Assembly (NCBI RefSeq): GCF_030851345.1
Contig: NZ_JALPNU010000009.1
Coordinates: forward strand, 106,593-170,592
Origin: Marinifilum sp. D714
Lineage (GTDB): Bacteria; Bacteroidota; Bacteroidia; Bacteroidales; Marinifilaceae
Reading direction: 5' to 3'
Length of the DNA: 64,000 nucleotides
Part shown: positions 8,634 to 17,044 of the stretch, one piece after another
Numbering within the stretch: the stretch's first letter is position 1
How the letters are laid out: every line of letters begins with the position of its first letter
The notes under the pieces: model-generated
What the model was told of the DNA's origin: nothing
Database searches by the model: none
The model's input: the letters and a program-made list of their open reading frames with translations, nothing else
Made by a program: the position numbers and the translations under genes

Positions 8634-9704
8634 TTATTTTAATGCTTTTCCGTTATAAGTTACCTTACCAAGAACTGCTTTGGCTTTAGCCACTGCAGCT
8701 TCAGGAAGTGGAGCATAGTGTACTTTTGTAGTTTCTTTTTGAGCTTCAGGACTTACAACCCATTCAATTAATTTGATGGTTTGAGCAGCTTGATCAGCAC
8801 TTCTGTCGTTGTAGTTTTGCTCTTTGTACAGAATTAACCAAGTAAAGCTAGAGATAGGATATCCATCAGCAGCATCGGTATTGGTTAAGCTTACACGAGT
8901 ATCAGCTGGCATTTCACCTTTAGCCGATGCACTTACAGACTCAACAGAAGGGAGGATAAAGTTACCAGCTTTGTTCTGGATGCTTGCTACAGGAATACCC
9001 ATTGCGAAAGCGTACTCAGATCCTATGTAACCAATAGCACCTTCTGTTTGGCTAATTGTACCAGCAACACCAGGGTTTCCTTTTGCACCAATACCAACAG
9101 GCCATTTTAAAGCTTTACCAGCACCAATTTTTTCTTTCCATTCAGTGCTTACTTTGCTCATGTAATCGCTAAAGATAAAAGTAGTACCTGATCCGTCAGA
9201 ACGGTAAACAACCGTGATTTCCATGTCAGGAAGTTTTACACCAGGGTTTACTGCTGCAATTTTAGCATCGTTCCATTTTTTGATTTTACCCATGAAAACA
9301 CCTTCCATCAATTCTGGTGTGAATTTTAATTCTGGTTTTCCAGGCAGGTTGTACGCAGCAACTACAGCACCCAAACAAGTAGGAACGTGAAGTACTTCCG
9401 CTGGCATGTCGGCTAGCTTCTTATCATTTAAGAATGCATCACTTGCTCCAAAGTCAACGATTTTATCTTTTAAGCTTCGGATACCTCCACCAGAACCAAT
9501 TCCACCATAGGTAACCAATAAACCTTTTTCTTTGGTATAACTCTTGAAAATTTTGTTGTAAAATGGTTGTGGGAAAGTAGCTCCAGCACCTGTTATTGTT
9601 TTAGCTTTTTTGTTGCTTGCAGTTTTATCTTTACCTGTATTCCCGCAACTTGCCATTAAGGCAACTGCAATAACAGCAGTAAAAAGCAATTGTAATTTTT
9701 TCAT
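8634..9704 (-). CDS. pstS: Phosphate-binding lipoprotein PstS
   Basis: 356 residues. Lipoprotein signal MKKLQLLFTAVIAVALMASC with lipobox MASC (Cys20) followed by GNTGKDK. The mature protein begins with the PstS hallmark ITGAGATFPQPFYNKIF and continues with YGGIGSGGGIRSL, VDFGASDAFL, YRSDGSGTTFIFSDYM and GAIGYIGSEYA, the phosphate-contacting loops. Anchored in the envelope, it delivers phosphate to PstCA. First gene of the minus-strand Pho operon; a Pho-box-like array lies 115-161 bp upstream of the start. Confidence 0.96.
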   Translation of the reverse strand: MKKLQLLFTAVIAVALMASCGNTGKDKTASNKKAKTITGAGATFPQPFYNKIFKSYTKEKGLLVTYGGIGSGGGIRSLKDKIVDFGASDAFLNDKKLADMPAEVLHVPTCLGAVVAAYNLPGKPELKFTPELMEGVFMGKIKKWNDAKIAAVNPGVKLPDMEITVVYRSDGSGTTFIFSDYMSKVSTEWKEKIGAGKALKWPVGIGAKGNPGVAGTISQTEGAIGYIGSEYAFAMGIPVASIQNKAGNFILPSVESVSASAKGEMPADTRVSLTNTDAADGYPISSFTWLILYKEQNYNDRSADQAAQTIKLIEWVVSPEAQKETTKVHYAPLPEAAVAKAKAVLGKVTYNGKALK

Positions 9705-9818
9705 CTTGGTTTAAATTTTAGTTTAAAAAACGATTGTTCTTAGATTTATAATATTTTAAAATCTTGTTTGTTACATTTACATAGTGTAAAAAGAACTAAC
9801 TTGTATCTTTTCACACTG

Positions 9819-9865
9819 CAATGTTAGAATACTAATGTTACAGGAATATTACAGCAATGTTAACA
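9819..9865 (-). promoter_or_regulatory. Pho-box-like array of 11-bp direct repeats upstream of pstS
   Basis: On the minus strand three 11-bp units abut: TGTTAACATTG (9865-9855), CTGTAATATTC (9854-9844) and CTGTAACATTA (9843-9833). After 3 bp a fourth, TTCTAACATTG (9829-9819), follows. The CTGTAAY + 4 A/T-rich layout matches the PhoB box architecture (7 conserved + 4 AT-rich bases, 11-bp period; CTGTCAT in E. coli). The last unit ends in TTG, which is followed after 20 bp by TAGTTCTT, a weak -7 candidate. PhoB binding is inferred. Confidence 0.65.
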
Positions 9866-9997
9866 AATCGTTACTAGTTGTAAATGTCAGAAAATCAGCG
9901 ATAAAATCTTTAAAAAATATTTAAATCAAGGAATGGTTATCTGTTTTTAAAGTGAAATTTTCCAAACATTGTTACAAGTAAAATATTGAATTAAACC

Positions 9998-10735
9998 ATG
10001 AAAGAAGATTTACAAAAAGTTGCCGATATCATTTCCAATTCTAAATCAATGATTGCCTTTACTGGTGCGGGAGTATCTGTTGAAAGTGGAATACCACCCT
10101 TCAGAGGTCCAGATGGATTGTGGAGTAGATATGATCCACAATGTCTCGATTTGGATTATTTTCATTTGAATCCTGTTGAATCCTGGAAGGCTATTAAATC
10201 GATCTTTTATGATTTTTTTGGTGAAGCAAAGTACAATGGAGCTCACAAAGTGTTGGCACAGCTTGAGGAGAAAGGTTTACTAAAAGCAGTGGTAACCCAA
10301 AATATTGATAATCTGCACCAGGAAGCTGGATCGAAAGTGGTTTACGAATTCCATGGCAATTCACAAAAGTTGGTTTGTTTGCAATGTGGTAAAAGCTACA
10401 TTCCATCTGAGGTAGACTTGGAGGAATTGCCTCCCAAATGTGTGAATGATAAGAAAATTCTGAAACCTGACTTTGTCTTTTTTGGAGAAGGGATTCCTGA
10501 AACAGCTTATCGAAAATCATTGCAGGCAGCCAGAGATGCTGATGTGGTATTGGTGGTAGGAACTACAGGGGAAGTTATGCCTGCTGCCATGATTCCTACC
10601 GAAGCCAAACGAAATGGAGCAGTGGTTATCGAAATCAATACAGGGGAGTCGAACTATACAGATGGAATTACTGATTTTTTTCTTCAAGGAAAAGCTAGCG
10701 AAATTCTAGAAGAAATTTACAGTTTGATTAAATAG
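9998..10735 (+). CDS. cobB: Sir2-family NAD-dependent protein deacylase
   Basis: 245-residue cytosolic sirtuin that removes acyl groups from lysines using NAD. Motifs: GAGVSVESGIPPFRG (23-37), TQNIDNLH (100-107), catalytic His119 in EFHGN, C-terminal VVGTTGEVMPAA. The Tyr-x-x-Arg pair of desuccinylase-type sirtuins is absent after FRGPDGLW, pointing to a deacetylase. The zinc module has Cys127, Cys130 and Cys148, but the expected fourth Cys is replaced by Asp151 (KCVNDKKILKPD). Divergent from pstS; no operon partner is evident. Confidence 0.9.
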   Translation: MKEDLQKVADIISNSKSMIAFTGAGVSVESGIPPFRGPDGLWSRYDPQCLDLDYFHLNPVESWKAIKSIFYDFFGEAKYNGAHKVLAQLEEKGLLKAVVTQNIDNLHQEAGSKVVYEFHGNSQKLVCLQCGKSYIPSEVDLEELPPKCVNDKKILKPDFVFFGEGIPETAYRKSLQAARDADVVLVVGTTGEVMPAAMIPTEAKRNGAVVIEINTGESNYTDGITDFFLQGKASEILEEIYSLIK

Positions 10736-10862
10736 AGTAAGGGTTGTAATGTGTTGGAATTGTGCTGTGTAGTAAAATCATTTTTGTAAAGGAATTTATC
10801 AAATGAGGATGTGCTTTCTTTTTAGGAGACATAAACAAAAGTAGATATCCCTGAAAATATTT

Positions 10863-10870
10863 TATATTTG
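10863..10870 (+). promoter_or_regulatory. TAnnTTTG -7 element upstream of fabG
   Basis: TATATTTG matches the Bacteroidota -7 consensus TAnnTTTG, 86 bp before the fabG start. No good TTTG -33 partner is seen 17-23 bp upstream, so this is a half-supported promoter. Confidence 0.35.
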
Positions 10871-10956
10871 TTAGCGATTTTGGTGTTTGGGCTCGTGTGT
10901 GAGTGGGAACATCATCCTTAATTAAGAATATATTTTTAATAAAAATAGAATTTCAA

Positions 10957-11703
10957 ATGAAGTTATTAGAAGGAAAAACAGCGATTGTTACCGGTGCTTC
11001 TCGCGGTATTGGTAAAGCGGTTGCAATTGAATTTGCAAAACAAGGTTGTAATGTTGCTTTTACTGACTTGTTCTACAATGAGCAAGCTATCGAAACTGAA
11101 AAAGAAATTGCTTCTTACGGTGTAAAAGCAAAAGGATATGCTTCTGACGCAAGTAACTTTGCTGATACTGATAAAGTAGTTGCTGAAATCGTAAAAGAAT
11201 TTGGTGCTATTGACATCTTGGTAAACAATGCTGGTATTACTCAGGATACTTTATTAATGCGTATGACTGAAGAGCAGTGGGATGCAGTAATCAATGTGAA
11301 CTTGAAATCTGTTTTCAACTTTACCAAAGCAGCTCAAAGAACAATGTTGAAGCAGCGCAGTGGTTCTATCATCAACATGAGTTCTGTAGTTGGTGTTAGC
11401 GGTAATGCTGGGCAGGCAAACTATTCAGCTTCTAAAGCAGGTATCATTGGATTTACAAAATCTGTAGCTAAAGAACTAGGTTCTAGAGGTATTCGTTCTA
11501 ATGCAATTGCTCCAGGTTTCATTATTACTGAAATGACTGGTAAATTACCAGAAGATGTAGTAAAAGAATGGGCTGGAAAAATTCCATTGAAACGTGGTGG
11601 TACTCCAGAAGAAATTGCTCAAACATGTGTTTACTTAGGATCTGATTTGTCTTCATACGTAACAGGTCAAACACTTCACGTTTGTGGTGGTATGAACATG
11701 TAA
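10957..11703 (+). CDS. fabG: 3-oxoacyl-[ACP] reductase FabG
   Basis: 248 residues from the ATG at 10957 (MKLLEGKTAIVTGASRGIG); the 18 upstream in-frame residues are non-homologous, so the longer start is rejected. Short-chain dehydrogenase fold: TGASRGIG cofactor loop (12-19), NNAG (90-93), catalytic Asn114, Ser143, Tyr156 and Lys160 (YSASK), and the C-terminal LSSYVTGQTLHVCGGMNM typical of FabG. Reduces beta-ketoacyl-ACP with NADPH in fatty acid synthesis. Encoded alone with a strong terminator behind it. Codon choice is notably uniform, suggesting high expression. Confidence 0.93.
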   Translation: MKLLEGKTAIVTGASRGIGKAVAIEFAKQGCNVAFTDLFYNEQAIETEKEIASYGVKAKGYASDASNFADTDKVVAEIVKEFGAIDILVNNAGITQDTLLMRMTEEQWDAVINVNLKSVFNFTKAAQRTMLKQRSGSIINMSSVVGVSGNAGQANYSASKAGIIGFTKSVAKELGSRGIRSNAIAPGFIITEMTGKLPEDVVKEWAGKIPLKRGGTPEEIAQTCVYLGSDLSSYVTGQTLHVCGGMNM

Positions 11704-11727
11704 GAAATATCACATATGATAGATATG

Positions 11728-11756
11728 AGCCATCTCGTTTGAGATGGCTTTTTTTT
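11728..11756 (+). terminator. Rho-independent terminator of fabG
   Basis: Perfect 9-bp stem AGCCATCTC / GAGATGGCT (11728-11736, 11741-11749) with a GTTT loop and an eight-T tract, 25 bp after the stop codon. Confidence 0.92.
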
Positions 11757-11762
11757 GTTATT

Positions 11763-11876
11763 AGACGCAGATTTTTGGGGTTTCAGATGATTGGTTATGA
11801 TGTGGTTCGTTGGGTGAGTGAAATTTGCTGAAAGTTACCTTATCCCAATCATAAATAATCATGACAATCTGCGTCT
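11763..11876. repeat. MITE-like imperfect inverted repeat, 114 bp
   Basis: Terminal 11-bp perfect inverted repeats AGACGCAGATT (11763-11773) / AATCTGCGTCT (11866-11876), with the pairing continuing inward (TGATTGGTTATGA against TCATAAATAATCA, 11 of 13 positions). It lies in the 396-bp gap between fabG and the repeat lipoprotein. No ORF. The size and terminal symmetry suggest a small non-autonomous element or a dispersed palindromic repeat; no transposase is in the window. Confidence 0.5.
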
Positions 11877-11917
11877 TATTGGATGTTTTCCTGAGTAACA
11901 AGTCAATCTTTCTTTTC

Positions 11918-11937
11918 AGACGGCATTTATGCCGTCT
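11918..11937. repeat. Perfect hairpin AGACGGCAT-TT-ATGCCGTCT
   Basis: 9-bp perfect inverted repeat with a 2-nt centre, 41 bp after the MITE-like repeat. No T-tract follows on either strand, so it is probably a short palindromic repeat and not a terminator. Confidence 0.45.
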
Positions 11938-12099
11938 CTATTCAGATTATTCTCTCGTTTCCTCTTAATACGTACTTCTTACAATTCACTACATCGAAAC
12001 TACAGTTGATGTCAATTTGTTTTTTTCTTGTATGCTTTATTCGGAATATTGTATCGTAGGATAAAATATAAACGTCACAAAAAAATAATATACAAGCAT

Positions 12100-13542
12100 A
12101 TGAAAACACATTTACAATTTTTACTAAGCCTAATGGCAGTCGTAATGTTGTCGACATTATCATGTAATGCTGCAAATGCAGGTAATGGCGATTGGGATAT
12201 TGTGATAACCAAGAATAATAATTGGAGGGTTGAAAATATTAAAATCTCTACCAATGGTGATATTGAATTTAATGAAGACTATACCGATGTAAAAGCCATG
12301 TCGGATGATGCGTACATCAAAATAAGCATGGTGAGTTTCGGTATGAAACGCAAATTGTACATCAGATCCGATGAAGGGAGAATTAACTATCGTTACTTTG
12401 AAGGAAGCAGAGAGGTTGATTTTGAACCTAAGGGGCGTGCCTGGATGAAGAAAATGCTTCCGGATATTGTTAGAAATTCGGGCCTTGATCTTGAGAATAG
12501 AGTAAATAAAATCTATAAGAAATCTGGTGTTACAGGCTTTTTGAATGAATTGCAGGAAACGGATAGTGATTATTATCGTTCGCGCATGGTAAAATATTTA
12601 TTAAAGAATAATAAACTAAATAAGAGCGAACTTCAAAATTTACTAAGAGAATTTCCATATCGAATTAGTTCGGATTATGAATTGTCTCAGATTTACAAGA
12701 AGTACAATCCAGTATTTATTCAAGATCCTGAAATTTCGGCTGAGTTTTTTAACAGTTTAGAAGAGATTTCATCCAATTATGAACTCTCCCAGGTTTTAAA
12801 ATCAGTTTATAAATTAAATGAGCTTAATGAAGAAAACTTTACGCACTTTATTGATGCTATGGGAGATATCAGCTCATCTTACGAGAAATCGAACTTAATG
12901 AAGATGGCTCTTGCTGATGATAAGCTTACAAGTGCTCAAATGAATAAATTGTTGAGTGAAGTTGAAGAGCTTTCATCCAACTATGAAAAATCACAGATTA
13001 TTAAGTCGATTATTAAAAATGAAGGGTTGTCATCAGGCAATGTAGGTAAAATAATAGAACTAACTGAGTCGGTATCCTCGGATTATGAGATGGGACAAAT
13101 CATTAACTCCATGATTCGAGAAGAGATGGTTAGCAAATCCAATTTAAATGAATTTACTGAATTGTTAGGAAATATATCATCAGATTATACCTATAAGGGA
13201 ATTCTGAATCAACTGATAGAATACGAACAGTTGGGAGAGGATCGATTTGACTTTTTATTGAAAGCTTCGGATGATATTTCATCAAACTATGAGTTAAGTA
13301 AATTTTATAAGTCTCTTTTGGTGAAAGGGAATTTGACTAAAAAGCAACAATTAACTCTTATTGCCAAATCAGAAAACATATCCTCTAATTACGAATTGGC
13401 AAGTTTTCTTTTATTAGCAATCCATGAAATGAATTTGGATGATGAAGAAATTAAAGATGCTTTAATCAAAGCAGCGCAGGGAATAAGCTCAGAGTACGAG
13501 TATGGCAAAGTAATGAAAGCCATTTATTCAAAAGAAAATTAA
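12100..13542 (+). CDS. Predicted lipoprotein with ten 34-residue SS[DN]YE helical repeats
   Basis: 480 residues from the ATG at 12100; the 24 upstream in-frame residues (basic, no signal) are rejected because MKTHLQFLLSLMAVVMLSTLSC is a clean lipoprotein signal with Cys22. An N-terminal domain of about 120 residues (WDIVITKNNNWRVENIKISTNGDIEF, beta-rich) precedes about ten 34-residue units, each opening with [ILV]SS[DNSE]YE followed by two predicted helices, from TDSDYYRSRM to ISSEYEYGKVMKAI. The period equals that of TPR-type solenoids, but the motif is not TPR. It is followed by two LytS-like kinases and a LytTR regulator on the same strand, so a sensing or envelope-stress role is plausible. 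Function unknown. Confidence 0.8.
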   Translation: MKTHLQFLLSLMAVVMLSTLSCNAANAGNGDWDIVITKNNNWRVENIKISTNGDIEFNEDYTDVKAMSDDAYIKISMVSFGMKRKLYIRSDEGRINYRYFEGSREVDFEPKGRAWMKKMLPDIVRNSGLDLENRVNKIYKKSGVTGFLNELQETDSDYYRSRMVKYLLKNNKLNKSELQNLLREFPYRISSDYELSQIYKKYNPVFIQDPEISAEFFNSLEEISSNYELSQVLKSVYKLNELNEENFTHFIDAMGDISSSYEKSNLMKMALADDKLTSAQMNKLLSEVEELSSNYEKSQIIKSIIKNEGLSSGNVGKIIELTESVSSDYEMGQIINSMIREEMVSKSNLNEFTELLGNISSDYTYKGILNQLIEYEQLGEDRFDFLLKASDDISSNYELSKFYKSLLVKGNLTKKQQLTLIAKSENISSNYELASFLLLAIHEMNLDDEEIKDALIKAAQGISSEYEYGKVMKAIYSKEN

Positions 13543-13564
13543 GGAAATAGATGTTACAAGATCG

Positions 13565-13591
13565 ATTTATCGAGTGAAAAACTCGATAAAT
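13565..13591 (+). terminator. Hairpin after repeat lipoprotein (terminator or attenuator)
   Basis: Perfect 10-bp stem ATTTATCGAG / CTCGATAAAT with a 7-nt loop, 22 bp after the lipoprotein stop. The following TGAATTCTTTTA is only weakly T-rich, so partial read-through into the kinase genes is plausible. Confidence 0.5.
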
Positions 13592-13687
13592 TGAATTCTT
13601 TTAGAAAGATTGCAATTCGACAAATTCATTGCCGTATCTTTAAATCGAACACAGGTTTAAATGTGAAATCAGAGAAAACCCATAACC

Positions 13688-14722
13688 GTGAATAAAAATC
13701 TCCGCTTTATTATCATTAGTCCTATTCTTGGAATGCTTTGTTACATTCTGGCATTTTATAGCTATGTAGGTGAATTGCCTGGTTTTGAATATCAGTTGAC
13801 TGGATATTTACCCAGTGCTGTATTTGGTTTGTGGGCAGGTATATCTACCTTATTTGTTGGCAAATATCTTAATAAGTTGGTGAGTTGGAAACAGAGGCAT
13901 GCCATACGTTTTTTTATCCAATGTACAGCTTTGTACCTCATAGGTTTGATTTTAATTGCCATTTATTCTGAAATGTTTTTGATTTCGTTAAGAGGTGATT
14001 TAAGTTATTCTCAATTTTGGTTGATTTACAATGATGAAATATTTAAAACACTATTGATTCTGTTTTTGGTGGTTCTTGTGTATTGTATCATCGACTTCAT
14101 GATCTACTCATTCAATCAGATGCGCGAAGAGGAAATTAAATCGGTGGAGCTGATGAACAACCAGCTAAACTTGCAATTCGAGGCATTAAAATCTCAATTA
14201 AATCCACACTTCTTATTTAATTCTTTAAATACCATATCATCCCTGCTTTATAAGGATAAGAAAGTGGCGGAGAAATTTATTCGAATGTTTGCTGAAAGTT
14301 ATCGTTTTATATTTAAGCAAAACAATAGGCCATTGATACCACTACAAAAGGAATTGGATTTTGTTCAATCATACAATTATCTGTTGCAGGTAAGATTTCA
14401 GGAAGCTTACGAATTAAAAATTAATATTCCTGAAAATGCCATGGAATCATATGTGCCTCCACTTTCGGTTCAAATGCTGGTTGAAAATGCCATTAAGCAC
14501 AATTTAATTTCACAAACATCACCTTTGTCAGTAGATATTGAAATCGACAATAATTATTTGTGCGTAAAGAATAACATAAATCCACTAAGGGAGCAGCCAG
14601 AATCATTTCAAATTGGAATAGAGAATATTAAAAAGAGATATTCATATTTTACCAATGACAGTATTTTGCTGGATAAAAATGAGCATTTTAAGGTAAGTCT
14701 GCCATTAATACTTCAATCGTAA
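13688..14722 (+). CDS. LytS/YehU-type sensor histidine kinase
   Basis: 344 residues, GTG start at 13688. Four predicted membrane helices fill residues 1-140. The cytoplasmic part has the His_kinase (PF06580) motif QLNPHFLFNSLN with phospho-acceptor His174, the N-box MLVENAIKHN (263-272) and the terminal IGIENIKKRY (309-318) typical of LytS kinases. Co-oriented with a second LytS-like gene 16 bp downstream and a LytTR regulator after that. It keeps every residue needed for phosphorylation, in contrast to its neighbour. The stimulus is unknown. Confidence 0.88.
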   Translation: MNKNLRFIIISPILGMLCYILAFYSYVGELPGFEYQLTGYLPSAVFGLWAGISTLFVGKYLNKLVSWKQRHAIRFFIQCTALYLIGLILIAIYSEMFLISLRGDLSYSQFWLIYNDEIFKTLLILFLVVLVYCIIDFMIYSFNQMREEEIKSVELMNNQLNLQFEALKSQLNPHFLFNSLNTISSLLYKDKKVAEKFIRMFAESYRFIFKQNNRPLIPLQKELDFVQSYNYLLQVRFQEAYELKINIPENAMESYVPPLSVQMLVENAIKHNLISQTSPLSVDIEIDNNYLCVKNNINPLREQPESFQIGIENIKKRYSYFTNDSILLDKNEHFKVSLPLILQS

Positions 14723-14738
14723 AATAATACTTTACCTT

Positions 14739-15776
14739 ATGAAAGCCAACTATTTAAACAATAATATATACCGTTTGATTACACCTCCATGTGTTGCGAT
14801 ATTGGTATATCTTTTAATGCTATTAATTTTTGATCGTTTAGCAGAGATCAGCAATAACTTTAGCCCTGAAGAATTAATATTCCTGATTGCAGTAACTGCA
14901 ATATTATTCGAATCCTACAGGTTCTGGCTATTGAAAACCGACAAGATTAGAATTCTAAACAGAAATAAGCTGCTAAAATTTTCAGTCATTTATACGGGAA
15001 GCTTTTTTATTACCATAGGTTTGGTTTATGCCCTATTCGCAGTTTACTTTAGATTTGTAATTGGGATTAGTGAGTTTTCTTCTGAACTTGTTTCATTCCT
15101 AATCATCTTTATTCTGGTTGGCATTCTGTTTCACCTTTTTTATTTAAGTATTCGTTTCCTGGACAGACAAAATTCCCTTTTGCTTGAAAAAGAGGAAATG
15201 AATAGAAAGAATATCGAATTTGAATTAGAAGTGTTTAAAAACAAACTGAATCCTGATTTCTTATATGAATCTTTGGAAAGTGTAATCAGTTTGATAAGAA
15301 AAGATAAGGTGGAAGGAGCAGAGGAGTATATTGATCATCTGGCACTATTCTACAGAAGAATACTGGGCAATCGATATTCTGAGATCATAACGCTGGAAGA
15401 AGAGAAATTAAAAATAGAAGAATATATAAAACTTAGAAATTACGATTACTCAGATAATTTAATTGTAAATTGGGCTCTGGATGACATAAATAATATACAT
15501 GTTGTTCCAAATATGATTTTACAAACCATTCAATTGATTGAATATAGTCAACAGGTTGATTTGAATACGAAATTGGAAATCTTCATTGAAGGTTCAGACG
15601 ATACAATTCTCTTTAAGTTTTTATCATCGGAGCGACTAAAACCATTGCCTAAGTTCAAAAACTTAAAGGAGGCGATACAAAAGACATTATCTTTTTATAC
15701 AGATTCTCAGTTCGAATGGCAAAGAGTTAATGATTATATTCATGTATCGATTCCTAAAATTAACATAGAAGACTAA
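14739..15776 (+). CDS. LytS-like pseudo-kinase lacking the phospho-acceptor histidine
   Basis: 345 residues with the same plan as the preceding kinase: four membrane helices (about 15-140), coiled linker, then a dimerisation motif. The motif reads KLNPDFLYESLES (169-181), so Asp173 replaces the catalytic His. The N-box is also lost (LQTIQLIEYSQQ, 261-272, in place of the LVENAIKHN type) and no glycine-rich ATP lid is visible. It cannot act as a conventional kinase. Its close spacing (16 bp) and similarity in size suggest duplication and specialisation as a heterodimer partner or modulator of the upstream kinase. No frameshift or stop, so it is under coding constraint. Confidence 0.82.
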   Translation: MKANYLNNNIYRLITPPCVAILVYLLMLLIFDRLAEISNNFSPEELIFLIAVTAILFESYRFWLLKTDKIRILNRNKLLKFSVIYTGSFFITIGLVYALFAVYFRFVIGISEFSSELVSFLIIFILVGILFHLFYLSIRFLDRQNSLLLEKEEMNRKNIEFELEVFKNKLNPDFLYESLESVISLIRKDKVEGAEEYIDHLALFYRRILGNRYSEIITLEEEKLKIEEYIKLRNYDYSDNLIVNWALDDINNIHVVPNMILQTIQLIEYSQQVDLNTKLEIFIEGSDDTILFKFLSSERLKPLPKFKNLKEAIQKTLSFYTDSQFEWQRVNDYIHVSIPKINIED

Positions 15777-15803
15777 CAGACACTAAATACACTACGCCTA
15801 AAA

Positions 15804-16574
15804 ATGAATGTTATTATAATTGAAGATGAAGTATTAGCTGCGGATAAACTGGAGCGATTATTACACAAGTATGATCCAAAAATTAAAATAATTGACAGAT
15901 TTGAATCCATTACAGAATCTTCAGTTTGGCTTGGAAATCCGGAAAATAAAGTTGATTTAATCTTTTTGGATATCCACTTGGTGGATGGATTAAGCTTTGA
16001 AATTTTCAATAGAGTTCAGGTTAAAACTCCTATAATATTTACCACTGCTTACAATGAATATGCATTGAATGCATTTAAGCTGAATAGTGTGGATTATCTT
16101 TTAAAACCTGTTACTTTCGATAGTCTGTATGATGCACTTAAGAAGTACGAAAGCATGAAAGAGTCTTTTGGGAATCAATCAATAAAAAGCATTGAAGAGT
16201 TAAGTGCTGCATTGGCAAACATTCAAAAAGATTACAAGACCAGGTTCATGGTAAAGGTTGGTGAGAAGTTAAAATCTTTTAGAGCAGAAAGCATAGAACT
16301 TTTTTATTCAGAAGGAAGAGATATTTTCATTTTATTGAATGAAGGAAAAAGGTACATTATCGATTACAAAATGGAAGAGCTGCAAGATCTTTTAGATCCG
16401 AAGCATTTTTACCGCATCAGTCGTTCTTTCATTGTAAATATCAACGCAATTAACGATGTATTGGTGCATTCAAACTCTCGCTTAAAGGTAATTTTAAATG
16501 CAGAGTGCGATAAAGAGTTAATTGTAAGTAGAGAAAAGGTTAGTAGTTTTAAAAATTGGTTTAGCGGAAGTTAA
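15804..16574 (+). CDS. LytTR-family response regulator
   Basis: 256 residues. Receiver domain (1-120) with acidic pocket IIEDE, phospho-acceptor Asp56 (LIFLDIHLVDG), Thr and Lys of TTAYNEYA and LLKPVT. LytTR DNA-binding domain at about 150-250 (VKVGEKLKSFRAESIELFYSEGRDIFIL, HFYRISRSFIVNINAINDV). Located 27 bp after the pseudo-kinase; the two LytS-like proteins are its evident partners. Its stop codon overlaps by 4 bp the convergent stop of the next gene. Confidence 0.92.
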   Translation: MNVIIIEDEVLAADKLERLLHKYDPKIKIIDRFESITESSVWLGNPENKVDLIFLDIHLVDGLSFEIFNRVQVKTPIIFTTAYNEYALNAFKLNSVDYLLKPVTFDSLYDALKKYESMKESFGNQSIKSIEELSAALANIQKDYKTRFMVKVGEKLKSFRAESIELFYSEGRDIFILLNEGKRYIIDYKMEELQDLLDPKHFYRISRSFIVNINAINDVLVHSNSRLKVILNAECDKELIVSREKVSSFKNWFSGS

Positions 16575-16969
16575 AATTGTCTTATTATTAATCGATTCTT
16601 TTTGTGGATGATTATTCCCAAAATCCAGCCCCACATTAAATAACAAAACAGGTAATACCCACTTCCAGAAAATTGTACTCCAGCAAAAAAGCTAATAAAT
16701 AAGAGTATTAGACCAGTGATGCCACCAACTATAATGCCTTTGGTGGCATTAAAGCTATTGATTCGCAATCCCATAAGCAGAGCTGCAGCAAATGAGACGA
16801 AGAATAAACAGGTCCAATCTATCAGGAGGATTTGTTGACGAAAACCTGTCCATGGTATAGCAAGTTCTTCGGCAAGGTAACTGGTAAATACAAACCCATA
16901 TAAAAGACTGGTTAGGATAGCACTAGTCACAGTACCTCCAATTATTATTCGTATTGTTTTCTGTTTCAT
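16571..16969 (-). CDS. Four-helix integral membrane protein of unknown function
   Basis: 132 residues with four hydrophobic stretches (about 8-30, 46-66, 76-98, 104-122) and positively charged ends (MKQKTIR, HKKNRLIIRQF). I do not recognise the family. Convergent with the LytTR regulator; the stop codons overlap. It could be a regulated target of that system or unrelated; nothing in the sequence decides this. Confidence 0.6.
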   Translation of the reverse strand: MKQKTIRIIIGGTVTSAILTSLLYGFVFTSYLAEELAIPWTGFRQQILLIDWTCLFFVSFAAALLMGLRINSFNATKGIIVGGITGLILLFISFFAGVQFSGSGYYLFCYLMWGWILGIIIHKKNRLIIRQF

Positions 16970-17044
16970 TATTTAAAAGATTCAAATCGATAAGCCTATA
17001 TTTGATATTGTTGCGAATGAAGTTACAATAGCAGAATACCATAT

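Noticed and set aside
10046..10520. Minus-strand ORFs opposite the sirtuin gene
   Set aside because: Antisense shadows without motifs; the plus-strand sirtuin is certain.
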